Origin: Chamaelirium japonicum
Taxonomy: Eukaryota; Streptophyta; Magnoliopsida; Liliales; Melanthiaceae
DNA: 64,000 nt
Direction of reading: 5' to 3'
Assembly (NCBI GenBank): GCA_947650365.1
Contig: OX393550.1
Location: forward strand, 120,530,374 to 120,594,373
Part shown: piece by piece, positions 26,207 to 41,343 of the stretch
Layout: the number at the start of each line of letters is the position of its first letter
Position numbering within the stretch: position 1 is the stretch's first letter
The notes under the pieces: model-generated
What the model was told of the DNA's origin: nothing
The model's input: the letters and a program-made list of their open reading frames with translations, nothing else
Database searches by the model: none
Made by a program: the position numbers and the translations under genes

Positions 26207-26436
26207 AATCGTATGATCCATTCTAATTCATTCGCACGAATGTATCCATTCTAATTCATTCGTACGATCCATTCTAATTCATTCGCACGATCCATTCTAA
26301 TTCATTAATACGATCCAATCTAATTCATTCATACCATCCATTCTAATTCATTCGCACGAATGTATCCATTCTAATTCATTCATACGATCCATTCTAATTC
26401 ATTCGCACGAATATATCCATTCTAATTCATTCGTAC

Positions 26437-29400
26437 ATGTATGAATGAATTAGAATGGATCGTGCGAATGAATTAGAATGGATCGTACGAAAGAATTAGA
26501 ATGGATCATACGAATGAAATAGAATGGATTGTACGAATGAATTAGAATGGATCGTACGAATGAATTAGAATGGATCGTGCGAATGAATTAGAATGGATAC
26601 ATTCGTGCGAATGAATTAGAATGGATCGTGCGAATGAATTAGAATGGATCGTACGAATGAATTAGAATGGATCATGCTAATAAATTAGAATGGAACGTAC
26701 CAATGAATTAGAATGGATCGTGCGAATGAATTTGAATGGATCGTACGAATGAAATAGAATGGATCGTACGAATGAACTAGAATGGATCGTACGAATGAAT
26801 TAGAATAGATTGTATGAATGAATTAGAATGGATACATTCGTGCGAATGAATTAGAATGGATCATACGAATGAGTAAGAATGGATCGTACGAATGAAATAG
26901 AATGGATTGTACGAATGAATTAGAATGGATCGTACGAATGAATTAGAATGGATTGAACGAATGAATTAGAATAGATTGTGCGAATGAATTAGAATGGATT
27001 GTTCGAATGAATTAGAATGGATCATACGAATGAATTAGAATGGATCATACGAATGAGTAAGAATGGATCGTACGAATGAAATAGAATGGATTGTATGAAT
27101 GAATTAGAATGGATCGTACGAATGAATTAGAATGGATCATACGAATGAGTAAGAATGGATCGTACGAATGAAATAGAATGGATTATACGAATGAATTAGA
27201 ATGGATCGTACGAATGAATTAGAATGGATCGTGTGAAAGAATTAGAATGGATTGTATGAATGAATTAGAATGGATCGTATGAATGAATTAGAATGGATCG
27301 TACGAATAAATTAGAATGGATACATTTGTGCGAATGAATTAGAATGGATCATACGAATGAGTAAGAATGGATCGTACGAATGAAATAGAATGGATTGTAC
27401 GAAGGAATTAGAATGCATCATACGAATGAATTAGAATGGATCGTATGAATGAATTAGAATGAATCGTGTGAAAGAATTAGAATGGATTGAATTAGAATGG
27501 ATCGTACGAATGAGTAAGAATGGATCATACGAATGAAATAGAATGGATTATACGAATGAATTAGAATGGATCGTACGAATGAATTAGAATGGATCGTGTG
27601 AAAGAATTAGAATGGATTGTATGAATTAATTAGAATGGATCGTATGAATTAATTAGAATGGATTGTATGAATAAATTAGAATGGATACATTCGTGCGAAT
27701 GAATTAGAATGGATCTTACGAATGAATTAAAATGGATCGTGTGAATGAATTAGAATGGATCATACGAATGAATTAGAATGGATCGTACGAATGAATTAGA
27801 ATGGATACATTCGTGCGAATGAATTAGAATGGATCGTACGAATGAGTAAGAATGGATCGTATGAATGAAATAGAATGGATCGTATGAATGAGTAAGAATG
27901 GATCGTACGAATGAAATAGAATGGATTGTACGAATGAATTAGAATGGATCATACGAATGAATTAGAATGGATCGTGTGAAAGAATTAGAATGGATTGTAT
28001 GAATGAATTAGAATGGATCGTATGAATGAATTAGAATGGATCGTACGAATGAATTAGAATGGATCGTACGAATGAATTAGAATGGCTATATTCGTGCGAA
28101 TAAATTAGAATAGATCATACGAATGAGTAAGAATGGATCGTACGAATGAAATAGAATGGATTGTACGAGTGAATTAGAATGGATCATACGGATGAATTAG
28201 AATGGATCGTGTGAAAGAATTAGAATGGATTGTATGAATGAATTAGAATGGATCGTATGAATGAATTAGAATGGATCGTACGAATGAATTAGAATGGATA
28301 AATTCGTGCGAATGAATTAGAATAGATTGTGCGAATGAATTAGAATGGATCATACGAATGAATTAGAATGGATCGTGCGAATAAATTAGAATGGATTGTG
28401 CGAATGAATTAGATTGGATCGTACGAATGAATTAGAATGGATCGTACGAATGAATTAGAATGGATACATTCATGCAAATGAATTATGAATTAGAATGGAT
28501 CATACGAATGAATTAGAATGGATTGTGTGAAAGAATTAGAATGGATTGTATGAATGAATTAGAATGGATCGTATGAATGAATTAGAATGGATCGTATGAA
28601 TGAATTAGAATGGATACATTCGTGCGAATGAATTAGAATGGATCGTACGAATGAGTAAGAATGGATCGTACGAATGAAATATAATGGATCGTACGTATTA
28701 ATTAGAATGGATACATTCATAGGAATGAATTAGAATGGATCGTACGAAGGCGAATGAATTAGAATGGATCCTACGAATGAATTAGGATGGATACATTCGT
28801 GCGAATGAATTAGAATGGGTACATTCGTGCGAAAGAATTAGAATAGATCGTATGAATGAATTAGAATGGATCGTATGAATGAATTATAATGGATCGTACG
28901 AATGAATTAGAATAGATTGTGCGAATGAATTAGAATGGATACATTCGTGCGAATGAATTAGAATGGATACATTTGTGCGAATGAATTAGAATGGATCGTA
29001 TGAATGTATTAGATTGGATCGTATTAATGAATTAGAATGGGTTGTACGAATAAATTAGAATGGATCGTATGAATGAATTAGAATGGATCGTACGAATGAA
29101 TTAGAATGGATTGTATGAATGAATTAGAATGGATACATTCGTGCGAATGAATTAGAATGGATCGTACGAATGAGTAAGAATGGATCGTACGAATGAAATA
29201 GAATAGATTGTACGAATGAATTAGAATGGATCGCATGAATGAATTAGAATGGATCGTGTGAAAGAATTAGAATGGATTGTATGAATGAATTAGAATAGAT
29301 CGTATGAATGAATTAGAATGGATCGTGCGAATGAATTAGAATGGATCATACGAATGAATTAGAATGGATCGTATGAATGAATTAGAATGGATCGTGCGAA

Positions 29401-31378
29401 TGAATTCTAATTCATTCGTACGATCCATTCTAATTCATTCGTACGAATGTATCCATTCTAATTCATTCGTACAATCCATTCTAATTCATTCATACAATCC
29501 ATTCTAATTCTTTCACACGTCATACGATCCATTCTAATTCATTCGTACGATCCATTCTAATTCCATCGTACGATCCATTCTAATTCATTTACACGATCCA
29601 TTCTAATTCATTTATACGATCCAATCTAATTCATTCATACAATCCATTTTAATTCATTCGCACGAATGAATCCATTGAATTAGAATGGATCGTACGAATG
29701 AAATAGAATGGATTGTACAAATGAATTAGAATGGATCGTACGAATGAATTAGAATGGATACATTCGTGCGAATGAATTAGAATGGATCGTACGAATGAGT
29801 AAGAATAGATCGTACGAATGAAATAGAATGGATTGTATGAATCAAGTAGAATGGATCGTACGAATGAATTAGAATGGATCGTGTGAAAGAATTAGAATGG
29901 ATTGTATGAATGAATTAGAATGGATCGTATGAATGAATTAGAATGGATCGTATGAATGAATTAGAATGGATCGTACGAATGAATTAGAATGGATACATTT
30001 GTGCGAATGAATTAGAATGGATCATACGAATGAGTAAGAATGGATCGTACGAATGAAATAGAATGGATTGTACGAATGAATTAGAATGGATCGTACGAAT
30101 GAATTAGAATGGATCATGTGAAAGAATTAGAATGGATTGTATGAATGAATTAGAATGGATCGTATGAATGAATTAGAATGGATCGTACGAATGAATTAGA
30201 ATGGATACATTCGTGCGAATGAATTAGAATGGATCATTCGAATGGGTAAGAATGGATCGTACGAATGAAATAGAATGGACTGTACGAATGAATTAGAATG
30301 GTTCGTACGAATGAATTAGAGTGGATACATTCGTGCGAATGAATTAGAATGGATCGTGCGAATGAATTAGAATGGATCGTGCGAATGAATTAGAATGGAT
30401 CATACGAATAAAATTAGAATGGATCGTGTGAAAGAATTAGAATGGATCGTGCGAATGAATTAGAATGGATTGTATGAATGAAATAGAATGGACCATACGA
30501 ATGGGTAAGAAGGGATCGTACGAATGAAATAGAATGGATTGTACGAATGAATTAGAATGGATCGTACGAATGAATTAGAATGGATACATTCGTGCGAATG
30601 AATTAGAATGGATACATTCGTGCGAATGAATTAGAATGGATCGTGCAAATGAATTAGATAGGATCGTGCGAATGAATTAGAATGGATCGTACGAATAAAA
30701 TTAGAATGGATCGTGTGAAAGAATTAGAATGGATCGTATGATAGAACTAGAATGGATTGTATGAATGAATTAGAATGGATCGTGCGAATGAATTAGAATG
30801 GATCGTACGAATGAATTAGAATGGATACATTCGTGCGATTGAATTAGAATGGATCATACAAATAAGTAAGAATGGATTGTACGAATAAAATAGAATGGAT
30901 TGTACGAATGAATTAGAATAGGTCATACGAATGAATTAGAATGGATCGTACGAATAAATTAAAATGGGTACATTCGTGCGAATGAATTAGAATGGATCAT
31001 ACGAATGAGTAAGAATGGATCATACGAATGAAATAGAATGGATTGTACGAATGAATTAGAATGGATCGTACAAATAAATTCGAATGGATACATTCGTGCA
31101 AATGAATTAGGCTGGATCGTACGAATGAGTAAGAATGGATCGTACGAATAAAATGGAATGGATTGTACGAATGAATTAGAATGGATCGTACGAATGAATT
31201 AGAATGGATCGTGTGAAAGAATTAGAATGGATTGTATGAATGAATTAGAATGGATCGTATTAATGAATTAGAATGGATCGTACGAATGAATTAGAATGGA
31301 TCGTACGAATGAATTAGAATGGATACATTCGTGCGAATGAATTAGAATGGATCAAACGAATGAGTAAGAATGGATCGT
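26437..31378. repeat. dispersed 212/235-bp cassette family
   Basis: A fixed monomer order (GAGTAAG form, GAAATAG form with an ATTGTAC tail, ordinary form, GTGTGAAA form, ATTGTAT form, ordinary forms, 28-bp form) recurs with variations. GAGTAAG spacings measured by hand include 27147 to 27359 (212), 27890 to 28125 (235), 29797 to 30032 (235) and 30032 to 30244 (212). 212 equals eight 23-bp monomers plus one 28-bp monomer; 235 has one more 23-bp monomer. A reversed block (29408-29675) interrupts it. The same order appears reverse-complemented elsewhere, for example near 13070-13160 and 63300-63400. Confidence 0.75.
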
Positions 31379-34300
31379 ATCTAATTCATTCGTACGATCC
31401 ATTCTAATTCATTCGTACAATCTATTCTATTTCATTCGTACGATCCATTCTTACTCATTCGTATGATCCATTCTAATTCATTCGCACGAATGTATCCATT
31501 CTAATTCATTCGTACGATCCATTCTAATTCATTCGCATACGATCCATTCTAATTCATTCGCACAATCTATTCTAATTCATTCGTACGATCCATTCTAATT
31601 CCTTCGTACGATCCATTCTAATTCCTTCGTACGTACGATCCATTCTAATTCATTCGCACGATCCATTCTAATTCCTTCGCATGAATGTATCCATTCTAAT
31701 TCCTTCGTACGATCCATTCTAATTCCTTCGTACGATCTATTCTAATTCCTTTGTACGACCCATTCTATTTCATTCGTATGATCCATTCTAATTCCTTTGT
31801 ACGATCCATTCTAATTCATTCGTACGATCCATTCTAATTCATTCGTACGATCTATTCTAATTCATTCATACGATCCATTCTAATTCATTAATTAGAATGG
31901 ATCGTATGAATGAATTAGAATAGATTGTGCGAATGAATTAGAATGGATCGTGCGAATGAATTAGAATGGATACATTCGTGCAAATGAACTAGAATCGCAC
32001 AATCTATTCTAATTCATTCGCACGATCCATTATAATTGATTCGTATGATCCATTCTAATTCATTCGCACGAATGTATCAATTCTAATTCATTCGCACGAA
32101 TGTATCCATTCTAATTCATTCGTACGATCCATTCTAATTCATTCGTACGATCCATTCTATTTCATTCGCACGATCCATTCTAATTCATTCGCACAATCCA
32201 TTCTAATTCATTCGTACGATCCATTCTAATTCATTCGTACGATCCATTCTAATTCATTCGCACGATCCATTCTAATTCATTCGCACGAATGTATCCAATC
32301 CATTCTAATTCCTTCGTACGATCCATTCTAATTCATTCGTACGATCCATTCTAATTCATTCGCACGATCCATTCTAATTCATTCGCACGATCCATTCTAA
32401 TTCATTCGTACGATCCATTCTAATTCCTTCGTACGATCCATTCTAATTCCTTCGTACGTACGATCCATTCTAATTCCTTCGTACGATCCATTCTATTTCA
32501 TTCATACGATCCAATCTAATTCATTCATATGATCCATTCTAATTCATTCATACGATCCATTCTAATTCATTCGCACGATCCATTCTAATTCATTAATACG
32601 ATCCATTCTAATTCATTCGTACGATGCACGATCCATTCTAATTCATTCATACGATCCAATCTAATTCATTCATACAATCCATTCTAATTCATTCATACGA
32701 ACCAATCTAATTGATTCATACGATCCATTCTAATTCATTCGCACAATCAATTCTAATTCATTAGTACGATCCATTCTAATTCATTAGTACGATCCATTCT
32801 AATTCATTCGTACAATCCATTCTATTTCATTCGTACGATCCATTCTTAATCATTCGTATGATCCATTCTAGTTCATTCACACGAATGTATCCATTCTAAT
32901 TCATTCGTACGATCCATTCTAATTCATTCCGTACGATCCATTCTAATTCATTCGTACGATCGTACGAATGAATTAGAATGGATCGTACGAATGAATTAGA
33001 ATAGATTGTGCGAATGAATTAGAATGGATCTTACGAATGAATTAGAATGGATCGTACGAATGAATTAGAATGGATCATACGAATGAGTAAGAATGGATCG
33101 TACGAATGAAATAGAATGGATTGTACGAATGAATTAGAATGGATCATACGAATGAATTAGAATGGATACATTCGTGCGAATGAATTAGAATGGATCATAC
33201 GAATGAGTAAGAATGGATCGTACGAATGAAATAGAATGGATTGTACGAATGAATTAGAATGGATCGTACGAATGAATTAGAATGGATCGTACGAATGAAT
33301 TAGAATGGATACATTCGTGCGAATAAATTAGAATGGATACATTCGTGCGAAAGAATTAGAATAGATCGTATGAATGAATTAGAATGGATCGTATGAATGA
33401 ATTAGAATGGATCGTACGAATGAATTAGAATAGATCGTGCAATGAATTAGAATTGATCGTGCGAATGAATTAGATTGGATCATACGAATGAATTAGAATG
33501 GATCGTACGAATGAATTAGAATAGATTGTGCGAATGAATTAGAATGGATCGTATATAATGAATTAGAATGGAACGTACGAATGAATTAGAATAGATTGTG
33601 CGAATGAATTAGAATGGATCGTACGAATGAATTAGAATGGATAAATTCGTGCGAATGAATTAGAATGGATTGTACGAAAGACTTAGAATCGATCGTACGA
33701 ATGAATTAGAATGGATCGTACGAATGAATTAGAATGGATACATTAGTGCGAATGAATTAGAATGGATCATACGAATGAGTAAGAATGGATCGTATGAATG
33801 AAATAGAATGGATTGTATGAATGAATTACAATAGATCGTACGAATGAATTTGAATGGATACATTTGTGCGAATGAATTAGAATGGATCGTACGAATGAGT
33901 AAGAATGGATCGTACGAATGAAATAGAATGGATTATACGAATGAATTAGAATGGATCGTACGAATGAATTAGAATGGATCGTGTGAAAGAATTAGGATGG
34001 ATCGTATGAATGAATTATATGGATCGTATGAATGAATTAGAATGGATCGTACGAATGAATTAGAATGGATCGTACGAATGAATTAGAATGGATACATTCG
34101 TGTGAATGACTTAGAATAGATCGTACGAATGAGTAAGAATGGATCGTACGAATGAAATAGAATGGATTATACGAATGAATTATAATGGATCGTACGAATG
34201 AATTAGAATGGATCGTACGAATGAATTAGAATGGACACATTCGTGCGAATGAATTAGAATGGATCGTACGAATGAGTAAGAATGGATCGTACGAATGAAA

Positions 34301-37300
34301 TAAAATGGATTGTACGAATGAAATAGAATAGATTGTGCGAATGAATTAGAATGGATCGTACGAATGAATTAGAATAGATTGTGCGAATGAATTAGAATGG
34401 ATCGTATGAATGACTTAGAATGGATCGTACGAATGAATTAGAATGGATCGTACGAATGAATTAGAATGGATCGTACGAATGAATTAGAATAGATTGTGCG
34501 AATGAATTAGAATGGATCGTACGCACGAATGTATCCATTCTAATTCATTCGCACGAATGTATCCATTCTAATTCATTCACACGAATGTAACCATTCTAAT
34601 TAATTCGTACGATCGTGCTAGTGGATTAGAATGGATCGTACGAATGAATTAGAATAGATCGTACGAATGAATAAGAATGGATCGTACGAATGAATTAGAA
34701 TAGATTGTACGAAGGAATTAGAATGGATTGCACGAATGAATTAGAATGGATCATACGAATGAAATAGAATGGATCGTACGAAGGAATTAGAATGGTTCGT
34801 ACGAAGGAATTAGAATGGATCGTACGAATGAATTAGAATGGATCGTATGAATGAATTAGAATGGATACATTCGTGCGAATGAATTAGAACGGATCGTGCG
34901 AATGAAATAGAATAGATCGTATGAAGGAATTAGAATGGATCGTACGAAGGAATTAGAATGGATCGTATGAATGAATTAGAATGGATACCGATCCATTCAA
35001 ATTCATTCGATCTATTCTTACTCATTCGTAAGATCCATTATAATTCATTCATACAATCCATTCTAATTCTTTCACATGATCCATTCTAATTCCTTCGTAC
35101 GATCCATTCTAATTCATTCGTACAATCCATTCTATTTCATTCGTACGATCCATTCTTACTCATTCATATGATCCATTCTAATTCATTCGTACGATCCATT
35201 CTAATTCATTCGTACGATCCATTCTAATTCATTCGTACGATCCATTCTTACTCATTCGTATGATCCATTCTAATTCATTCGCACGAATGTATCCATTCTA
35301 ATTCATTCGTATGATCCATTCTAATTCATTCGTACAATCCATTTTATTTCATTCGTACGATCCATTCTTACTCATTCGTATGATCCATTCTAATTCATTC
35401 GTACGATCCATTCTAATTCATTCGCACGACCTATTCTAATTCATTCGTACGATCCATTCTAATTCATTCGTACGATCCATTCTAATTCATTCGTATGATC
35501 CATTCTAATTCATTCGCACGAATGCATCCGTTCTAATTCATTCGTACGATCCATTCTAATTCATTCGCACGATCCATTCTAATTCATTCATACGATTCAT
35601 TCAAAGTCATTCGCACGATCCATTCTAATTCATTCATACGATCCAATCTAATTCATTCGTACGATCCATTCTAATTCATTCGTACAATCTATTCGTACAA
35701 TCCATTTTATTTCATTCGTACGATCCATTCTTACTCATTCGTATGATCCATTCTAATTCATTCGTACGATCCATTCTAATTCATTCGCACGACCTATTCT
35801 AATTCATTCGTACGATCCATTCTAATTCATTAGCACGATCCATTCTAATTCATTCGTATAATCCATTCTAATTCATTCGCATGAATGTATCCATTCAAAT
35901 TCATTCGTACGGTCCTTTCTAATTCATTCGCACGATCCATTCTAATTCATTCATACGATCCATTCTAATTCTTGTATGAATGAATTAGAATGGATCGTAT
36001 GAATGAATTAGAATGGATCGTGCGAATGAATTAGAATGGATTGTACGAATGAATTAGAATAGATTGTGCGAATAAATTAGAATGGATCGTACGAATGAAT
36101 TAGAATAGATACATTCATGCGAATGAATTAGAATGGATCATACGAATGAGTAAGAATGGACCGTACGAATGTATTCGTGCAAATGAATTAGAATGGATCG
36201 TATGTACGAATGAATTAGAATGGATTGTACGAATGAGTAAGAATGGATCGTACGAATGAAATAGAATGGATTATACGAATGAATTAGAATGGATTGTACG
36301 AATGAATTAGAATGGATCTGGATCGTACGAATGAAATAGAATGGATACATTCGTGCGAATGAATTAGAATGGATCGTGCGAATGAATTTGAATGGATTGT
36401 ACGAATGAATTTGAATGGATCATATGAATGAATTAGAATGGATCGTGTATCTCATACGATCCATTGTAATTCATTCATACGATCTATTCTAATTCTTTCG
36501 CACGAATGTATCCATTCTAATTCATTCGTACGATGCATTCTAATTCATTCGTATGATTCATTCTAATTCATTCGTACGATCCATTCTAATTCATTCGTAC
36601 GATCCATTCTAATTCATTCGTACAATCCATTCTATTTCATTCGTACAAATGTATCCATTCTAATTCATTCGTATAATCCATTCTATTTCATTCGTACGAT
36701 CCATTCTTACTCATTCGTATGATCCATTCTAATTCATTCGCACGAATGTATCCATTCTAATTCATTCGTATGATCCATTCTAATTCATTCGTACGATCCA
36801 TTCTAATTCATAAGTACGATCCATTCTAATTCATTCATACGATCCATTCTAATTCATTTGGACGAATATATCCATTCTAATTCATTCATACGATCCATTC
36901 TAATTCATTCATACGATCTATTCTAATTCTTTCGCACGAATGTATCCATTCTAATTCATTCGTACGATCCATTCTAATTTCTTCGTACGATCCATTCTAA
37001 TTCCTTTGTATGACCCATTATATTTCATTTGTATGATCCATTCTAATTCCTTTGTACGATCCATTCTAATTCATTCGTACGATCCATTCGAATTCATTCG
37101 TACGGATCGTGTGAAAGAATTAGAATGAATTGTATGATTGAATTAGAATGGATCGTGCGAATGAATTAGAATGGAACGTACGAATGAATTAGAATGGATC
37201 GTATGAATGAATTAGAATGGATACATACGAAAGAATTAGAATGGATCGTATGAATGAATTAGATTGGATCGTATGAATGAATTAGAATGGATCGTGCGTC

Positions 37301-40300
37301 GTACGAATGAATTAGAATGGATCGTATTAATGAATTAGAATGGATCGTGCGAATGAATTAGAATGGATCGTACGAATGAATTAGAATGGATCGTATGAAT
37401 GAATTAGAATGGATACATACGAATAAATTAGAATGGATCATATGAATGAATTAGATTGGATCATATGAATGAATTAGAATGGATACATTCGTGCAAATAA
37501 ATTAGAATGGATCGTATGAATGAATTAGATAAGATCGTATTAATGAATTAGAATGGATCGTGCGAATGAATTAGAATGGATCGTACGAATGAATTAGAAT
37601 GGATATATTCATGCGAATGAATTAGAATGGATCATACGATTGAGTAAAAATGGATCGTACAAATGAAATAGAATAGATCGTACGAATGAAATAGAATGGA
37701 TTGTACGAATGAATTAGAATGGATCGTACGAATGAATTAGAATGGATCGTACGAATGAATTAGAATGGCTACATTCGTGCGAATGAATTAGAATGGATCG
37801 TACGAGTGAGTAAGAATGGATCGTACGAATGTATTCGTGCAAATGAATTAGAATGGATCGTATGTATGAATGAATTAGAATGGATCGTACGAATGAGTAA
37901 GAATGGATCGTACGAATGGAATAGAATGGATTGTACGAATGAATTAGAATGGATCGTACGAATGAATTAGAATGGATCGTGTGAATGAATTAGAATGGAT
38001 TGTATGAATGAATTAGAATGGATCGTACGAATGAATTAGAATGGATTGTACGAATGAATTAGAATGGATCGTACGAATGAATTAGAATGGATACATTCGT
38101 GCGAATGAATTAGAATGGATCATACGAATGAGTAAGAATGGATCGTACGAATGAAATTGAATGGATTGTACGAATGAATTAGAATGGATCGTACGAATGA
38201 AATAGAATGGATCAGAATCTAATTCATTCATACGATCCATTCTAATTCATTCGCACAATCTATTCTAATTTATTCGTACGATCCATTCTAATTCATTCGT
38301 ACGATCCATTCTAATTCATTCGTACGATCCATTGTAATTCATTCGCACGAATGTATCCATTCTAATTCATTCATACAATCTATTCTAATTCATTCGTACA
38401 ATCCATTCTAATTCATTCGTATAATCCATTCTATTTCATTCGTACGATCCATTCTTTCTCATTCGTACGATCCATTCTAATTCATTCGTATGATCTATTC
38501 TAATTCATTTGCACAAATATATCCATTCTAATTCATTCGTACGATCCATTCTAATTCATTCTAATTCATTCGTACGATCCATTCTAATTCATTCGTACGA
38601 TCCATTCTAATTCATTCGCACGATGCATTCTAATTCATTCGCACGAATGTATCCATTCTAATTCGATCCATTTTAATTCATTTGCACGATCCATTCTAAT
38701 TCATTCGCACGAATGTATCCATTCTAATTCATTCGTACGATCCATTCTAATTCCTTCGTACGATCCATTCTTACTCATTCGTATGATCCATTCTAATTCA
38801 TTCGCACGTGTACGAATGAATTAGAATGGATCGTATGAATGAATTAGAATGGATCGTATGAATGAATTAGAATGGATTATATAAATGAATTAGAATTGAT
38901 CATATGAATGACGATCCATTCTAATTCATTCGTACGATCCATTCTAATTCATTCGTATGATCCATTCTAATTCATTCGCACGAATGTATCCATTCTAATT
39001 CATTCGTACGATCCATTCTAATCCATTGGTACGATCCATTCAATTTCATTCGCACGATCCATTCTAATTCATTCGCACGATCCATTCTAATTCATTCGCT
39101 CGATCCATTCTAATTCATTCGTACAATCCATTCTAATTCATTCGTACAATCCATTCTATTTCATTCGTACGATCCATTCTTACTCATTCATACGATCCAT
39201 TCTAATTCATTCGCACGAATGTATCCATTCTAATTCATTCGTACGATCCATTCTAATTCATTCGTATGATCCATTCTAATTCATTCGTATGATTCATTCT
39301 AATTCATTCGTACGATCCATTCTTACTCATTCGTACGATCCATTCTAATTCATTCACACGAATGTATCCATTCTAATTCATTCATACGATCCATTCTAAT
39401 TCATTCGTACGATCCATTCTAATTCATTCGCACGAATGTATCCATTCTAATTCATTCGTACGATCTATTCTAATTAATTCGCATGATCCATTCTAACTTA
39501 TTGGATTGTGCGAATGAATTAGAATGGATCGTACTAATGAATTAGAATGGATTCATTCGTGCGAATGAATTAGAATGGATCGTGCGAATGAATTAGAATG
39601 GATCGTACACATGAATTAGAATAGATTGTACGAATGAATTAGAATGGATCGTGCGAAAGAATTAGAATGGATTGTATGAATGAATTAGAATGGATCGTGC
39701 GAATGAATTAGAATGGATCGTACGAATGACTTAGAATGGATCGTATGAATGAATTAGAATGGATCGTGTGAATGAATTAGAATGGATCGTGTGAATGAAT
39801 TAGAATGGATCGTATGAATGAATTATAATGGATCCTGCAAAAGAATTAGAATGGATTGTTTGAATGAATTAGAATGGTTCGTGCGAATGAATTAGAATGG
39901 ATCGTACGAATGACTTGGAATGGATCCGTACGATCCATTCTAAATCATTCGTACAATCCATTCTATTTCATTCGTACGATCCATTCTAATTCATTCATAC
40001 GATCCATTCTAATTCATTCATACGATCTATTCTAATTCATTCATACGATCCAATCTAATTCATTCATACGATCCATTCTAATTCATTCGTACAATCTATT
40101 CTAATTCATTCGTATGATCCATTCTAATTCCTTCGTACGATCCATTCTAATTCATTCGTACGATCCATTCTAATTCATTCGTAGAATCCATTCTATTTCA
40201 TTCGTACGATCCATTCTTACTCATTCATACGATCCATTCTAATTCATTCATACAATCCATTCTAATTCCTTCGTACGAATGAATTAGAATGGATCGTACG

Positions 40301-41136
40301 AATGAATTAGAATGGATACATTCGTCTGAATGAATTAGAATGGATCATACGAAGAAATTAGAATGGATCGTACGAAGGAATTAGAATGGATCGTACGAAT
40401 GAATTAGAATGGATCGTACGAATGAGTTAGAATGGATCGTACGAATGAAATAGAATGGATTGTACAAATGAATTAGAATGGATCGTACGAATGAATTAGA
40501 ATGGATCGTATGAATGAATTAGAATGGATCGTACGAATGAATTAGAATGGATCGTATGAATGAAATAGAATGGATTGTACGAATGAATTAGAATGGATCG
40601 TACGAATGAATTAGAATGGATCGTACGAATGAATTAGAATGGATCGTGTGAAAGAATTAATATGGATTGTATGAATGAATTAGAATGGATCGTAGGAATG
40701 AATTAGAATGGATCGTACAAATGAATTAGAATGGATCGTACGAATGAATTGGAATGGATACATTCGTGCGAAAGAATTAGAATAGATCGTATGAATGAAT
40801 TAGAATGGATCATATGAATGAATTAGAATGGATATGTTCGTGCAAATGAATTAGAATGGATCGTATGAATGAATTAGAATGGATCGTATGAATGAATTAG
40901 AATGGATACATTTGTGCGAATGAATTAGAATGGATCATACGAATGAGTAAGAATGGATTGTATGAATGAATTAGAATGGATCGTATGAATGAATTATAAT
41001 GGATCGTGTGAATGAATTCGAATGGATCGTGCGAATGAAATAGAATGGATATAAATGAATTAGAATGGATCATACTAATGAATTAGAATGGATCGTATGA
41101 GTGAATTCGAATGGATCGTGCGAATGAATTAGAATG

Positions 41137-41141
41137 GATTG
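41137..41141. repeat. target-site duplication, left copy (GATTG)
   Basis: GATTG lies directly before the left LTR and is repeated at 56491-56495 directly after the right LTR. Removing the element and one copy leaves an in-phase 23-bp satellite monomer. Confidence 0.95.
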
Positions 41142-41335
41142 TGTTTGGGGATCTCTTTCGCTGGTCCGCACGGTCTACCTGCAAGACAAAGAAAGAACGT
41201 GAGAACGACTGGCTCCCTTAGGAGCGCAGACCCTCCGACGCTCAAGTCAGTCTCAAGTGCTCAACGGCGTGCTATAGTAGACGAAAGTGGTAGGGATGAG
41301 GGTTTCCAACCTGTACTTTGGAGCCTGGGGGTGGG

Positions 41336-41343
41336 TATTTATA
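41336..41343 (-). promoter_or_regulatory. LTR TATA box (left LTR)
   Basis: TATAAATA on the minus strand, the sense strand of gag-pol. The same box in the right, promoter-bearing LTR is at 55606-55613. Confidence 0.65.

Larger units (their letters stand above)
7559..41141. repeat. 23-bp satellite/minisatellite array, strand-switching
   Basis: This is 33.6 kb of almost pure tandem repeat. The monomer is 23 bp: GAATGAATTAGAATGG plus a 7-base tail (ATCGTAC most often; ATTGTAC, ATCGTGC, ATCGTAT and ATCATAC are frequent). Variant monomers include GAGTAAG and GAAATAG forms, a GTGTGAAA form, and a 28-bp form with ATACATTCGTGC in the tail. Orientation changes about 45 times. Blocks with the monomer as written run, for example, at 7835-9437, 10746-12316, 17731-19675, 20741-24830, 26437-29407, 29676-31378 and 32960-34523. 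Reversed blocks run, for example, at 12811-14340, 16017-17375, 24831-25692, 31996-32959 and 34989-35972. No gene is contained. Apparent ORFs inside it are translations of the repeat. Confidence 0.97.

Noticed and set aside
36138-36350. Minus-strand ORF of 70 codons with a repeated SILIHSY/FVQS pattern
   Set aside because: It is a translation of the 23-bp satellite (69 bases, 23 codons per three monomers), so it is open only by chance.
7559-41141. CRISPR-like array
   Set aside because: Units are contiguous 23-mers without unique spacers, change orientation, and lie in plant nuclear DNA.
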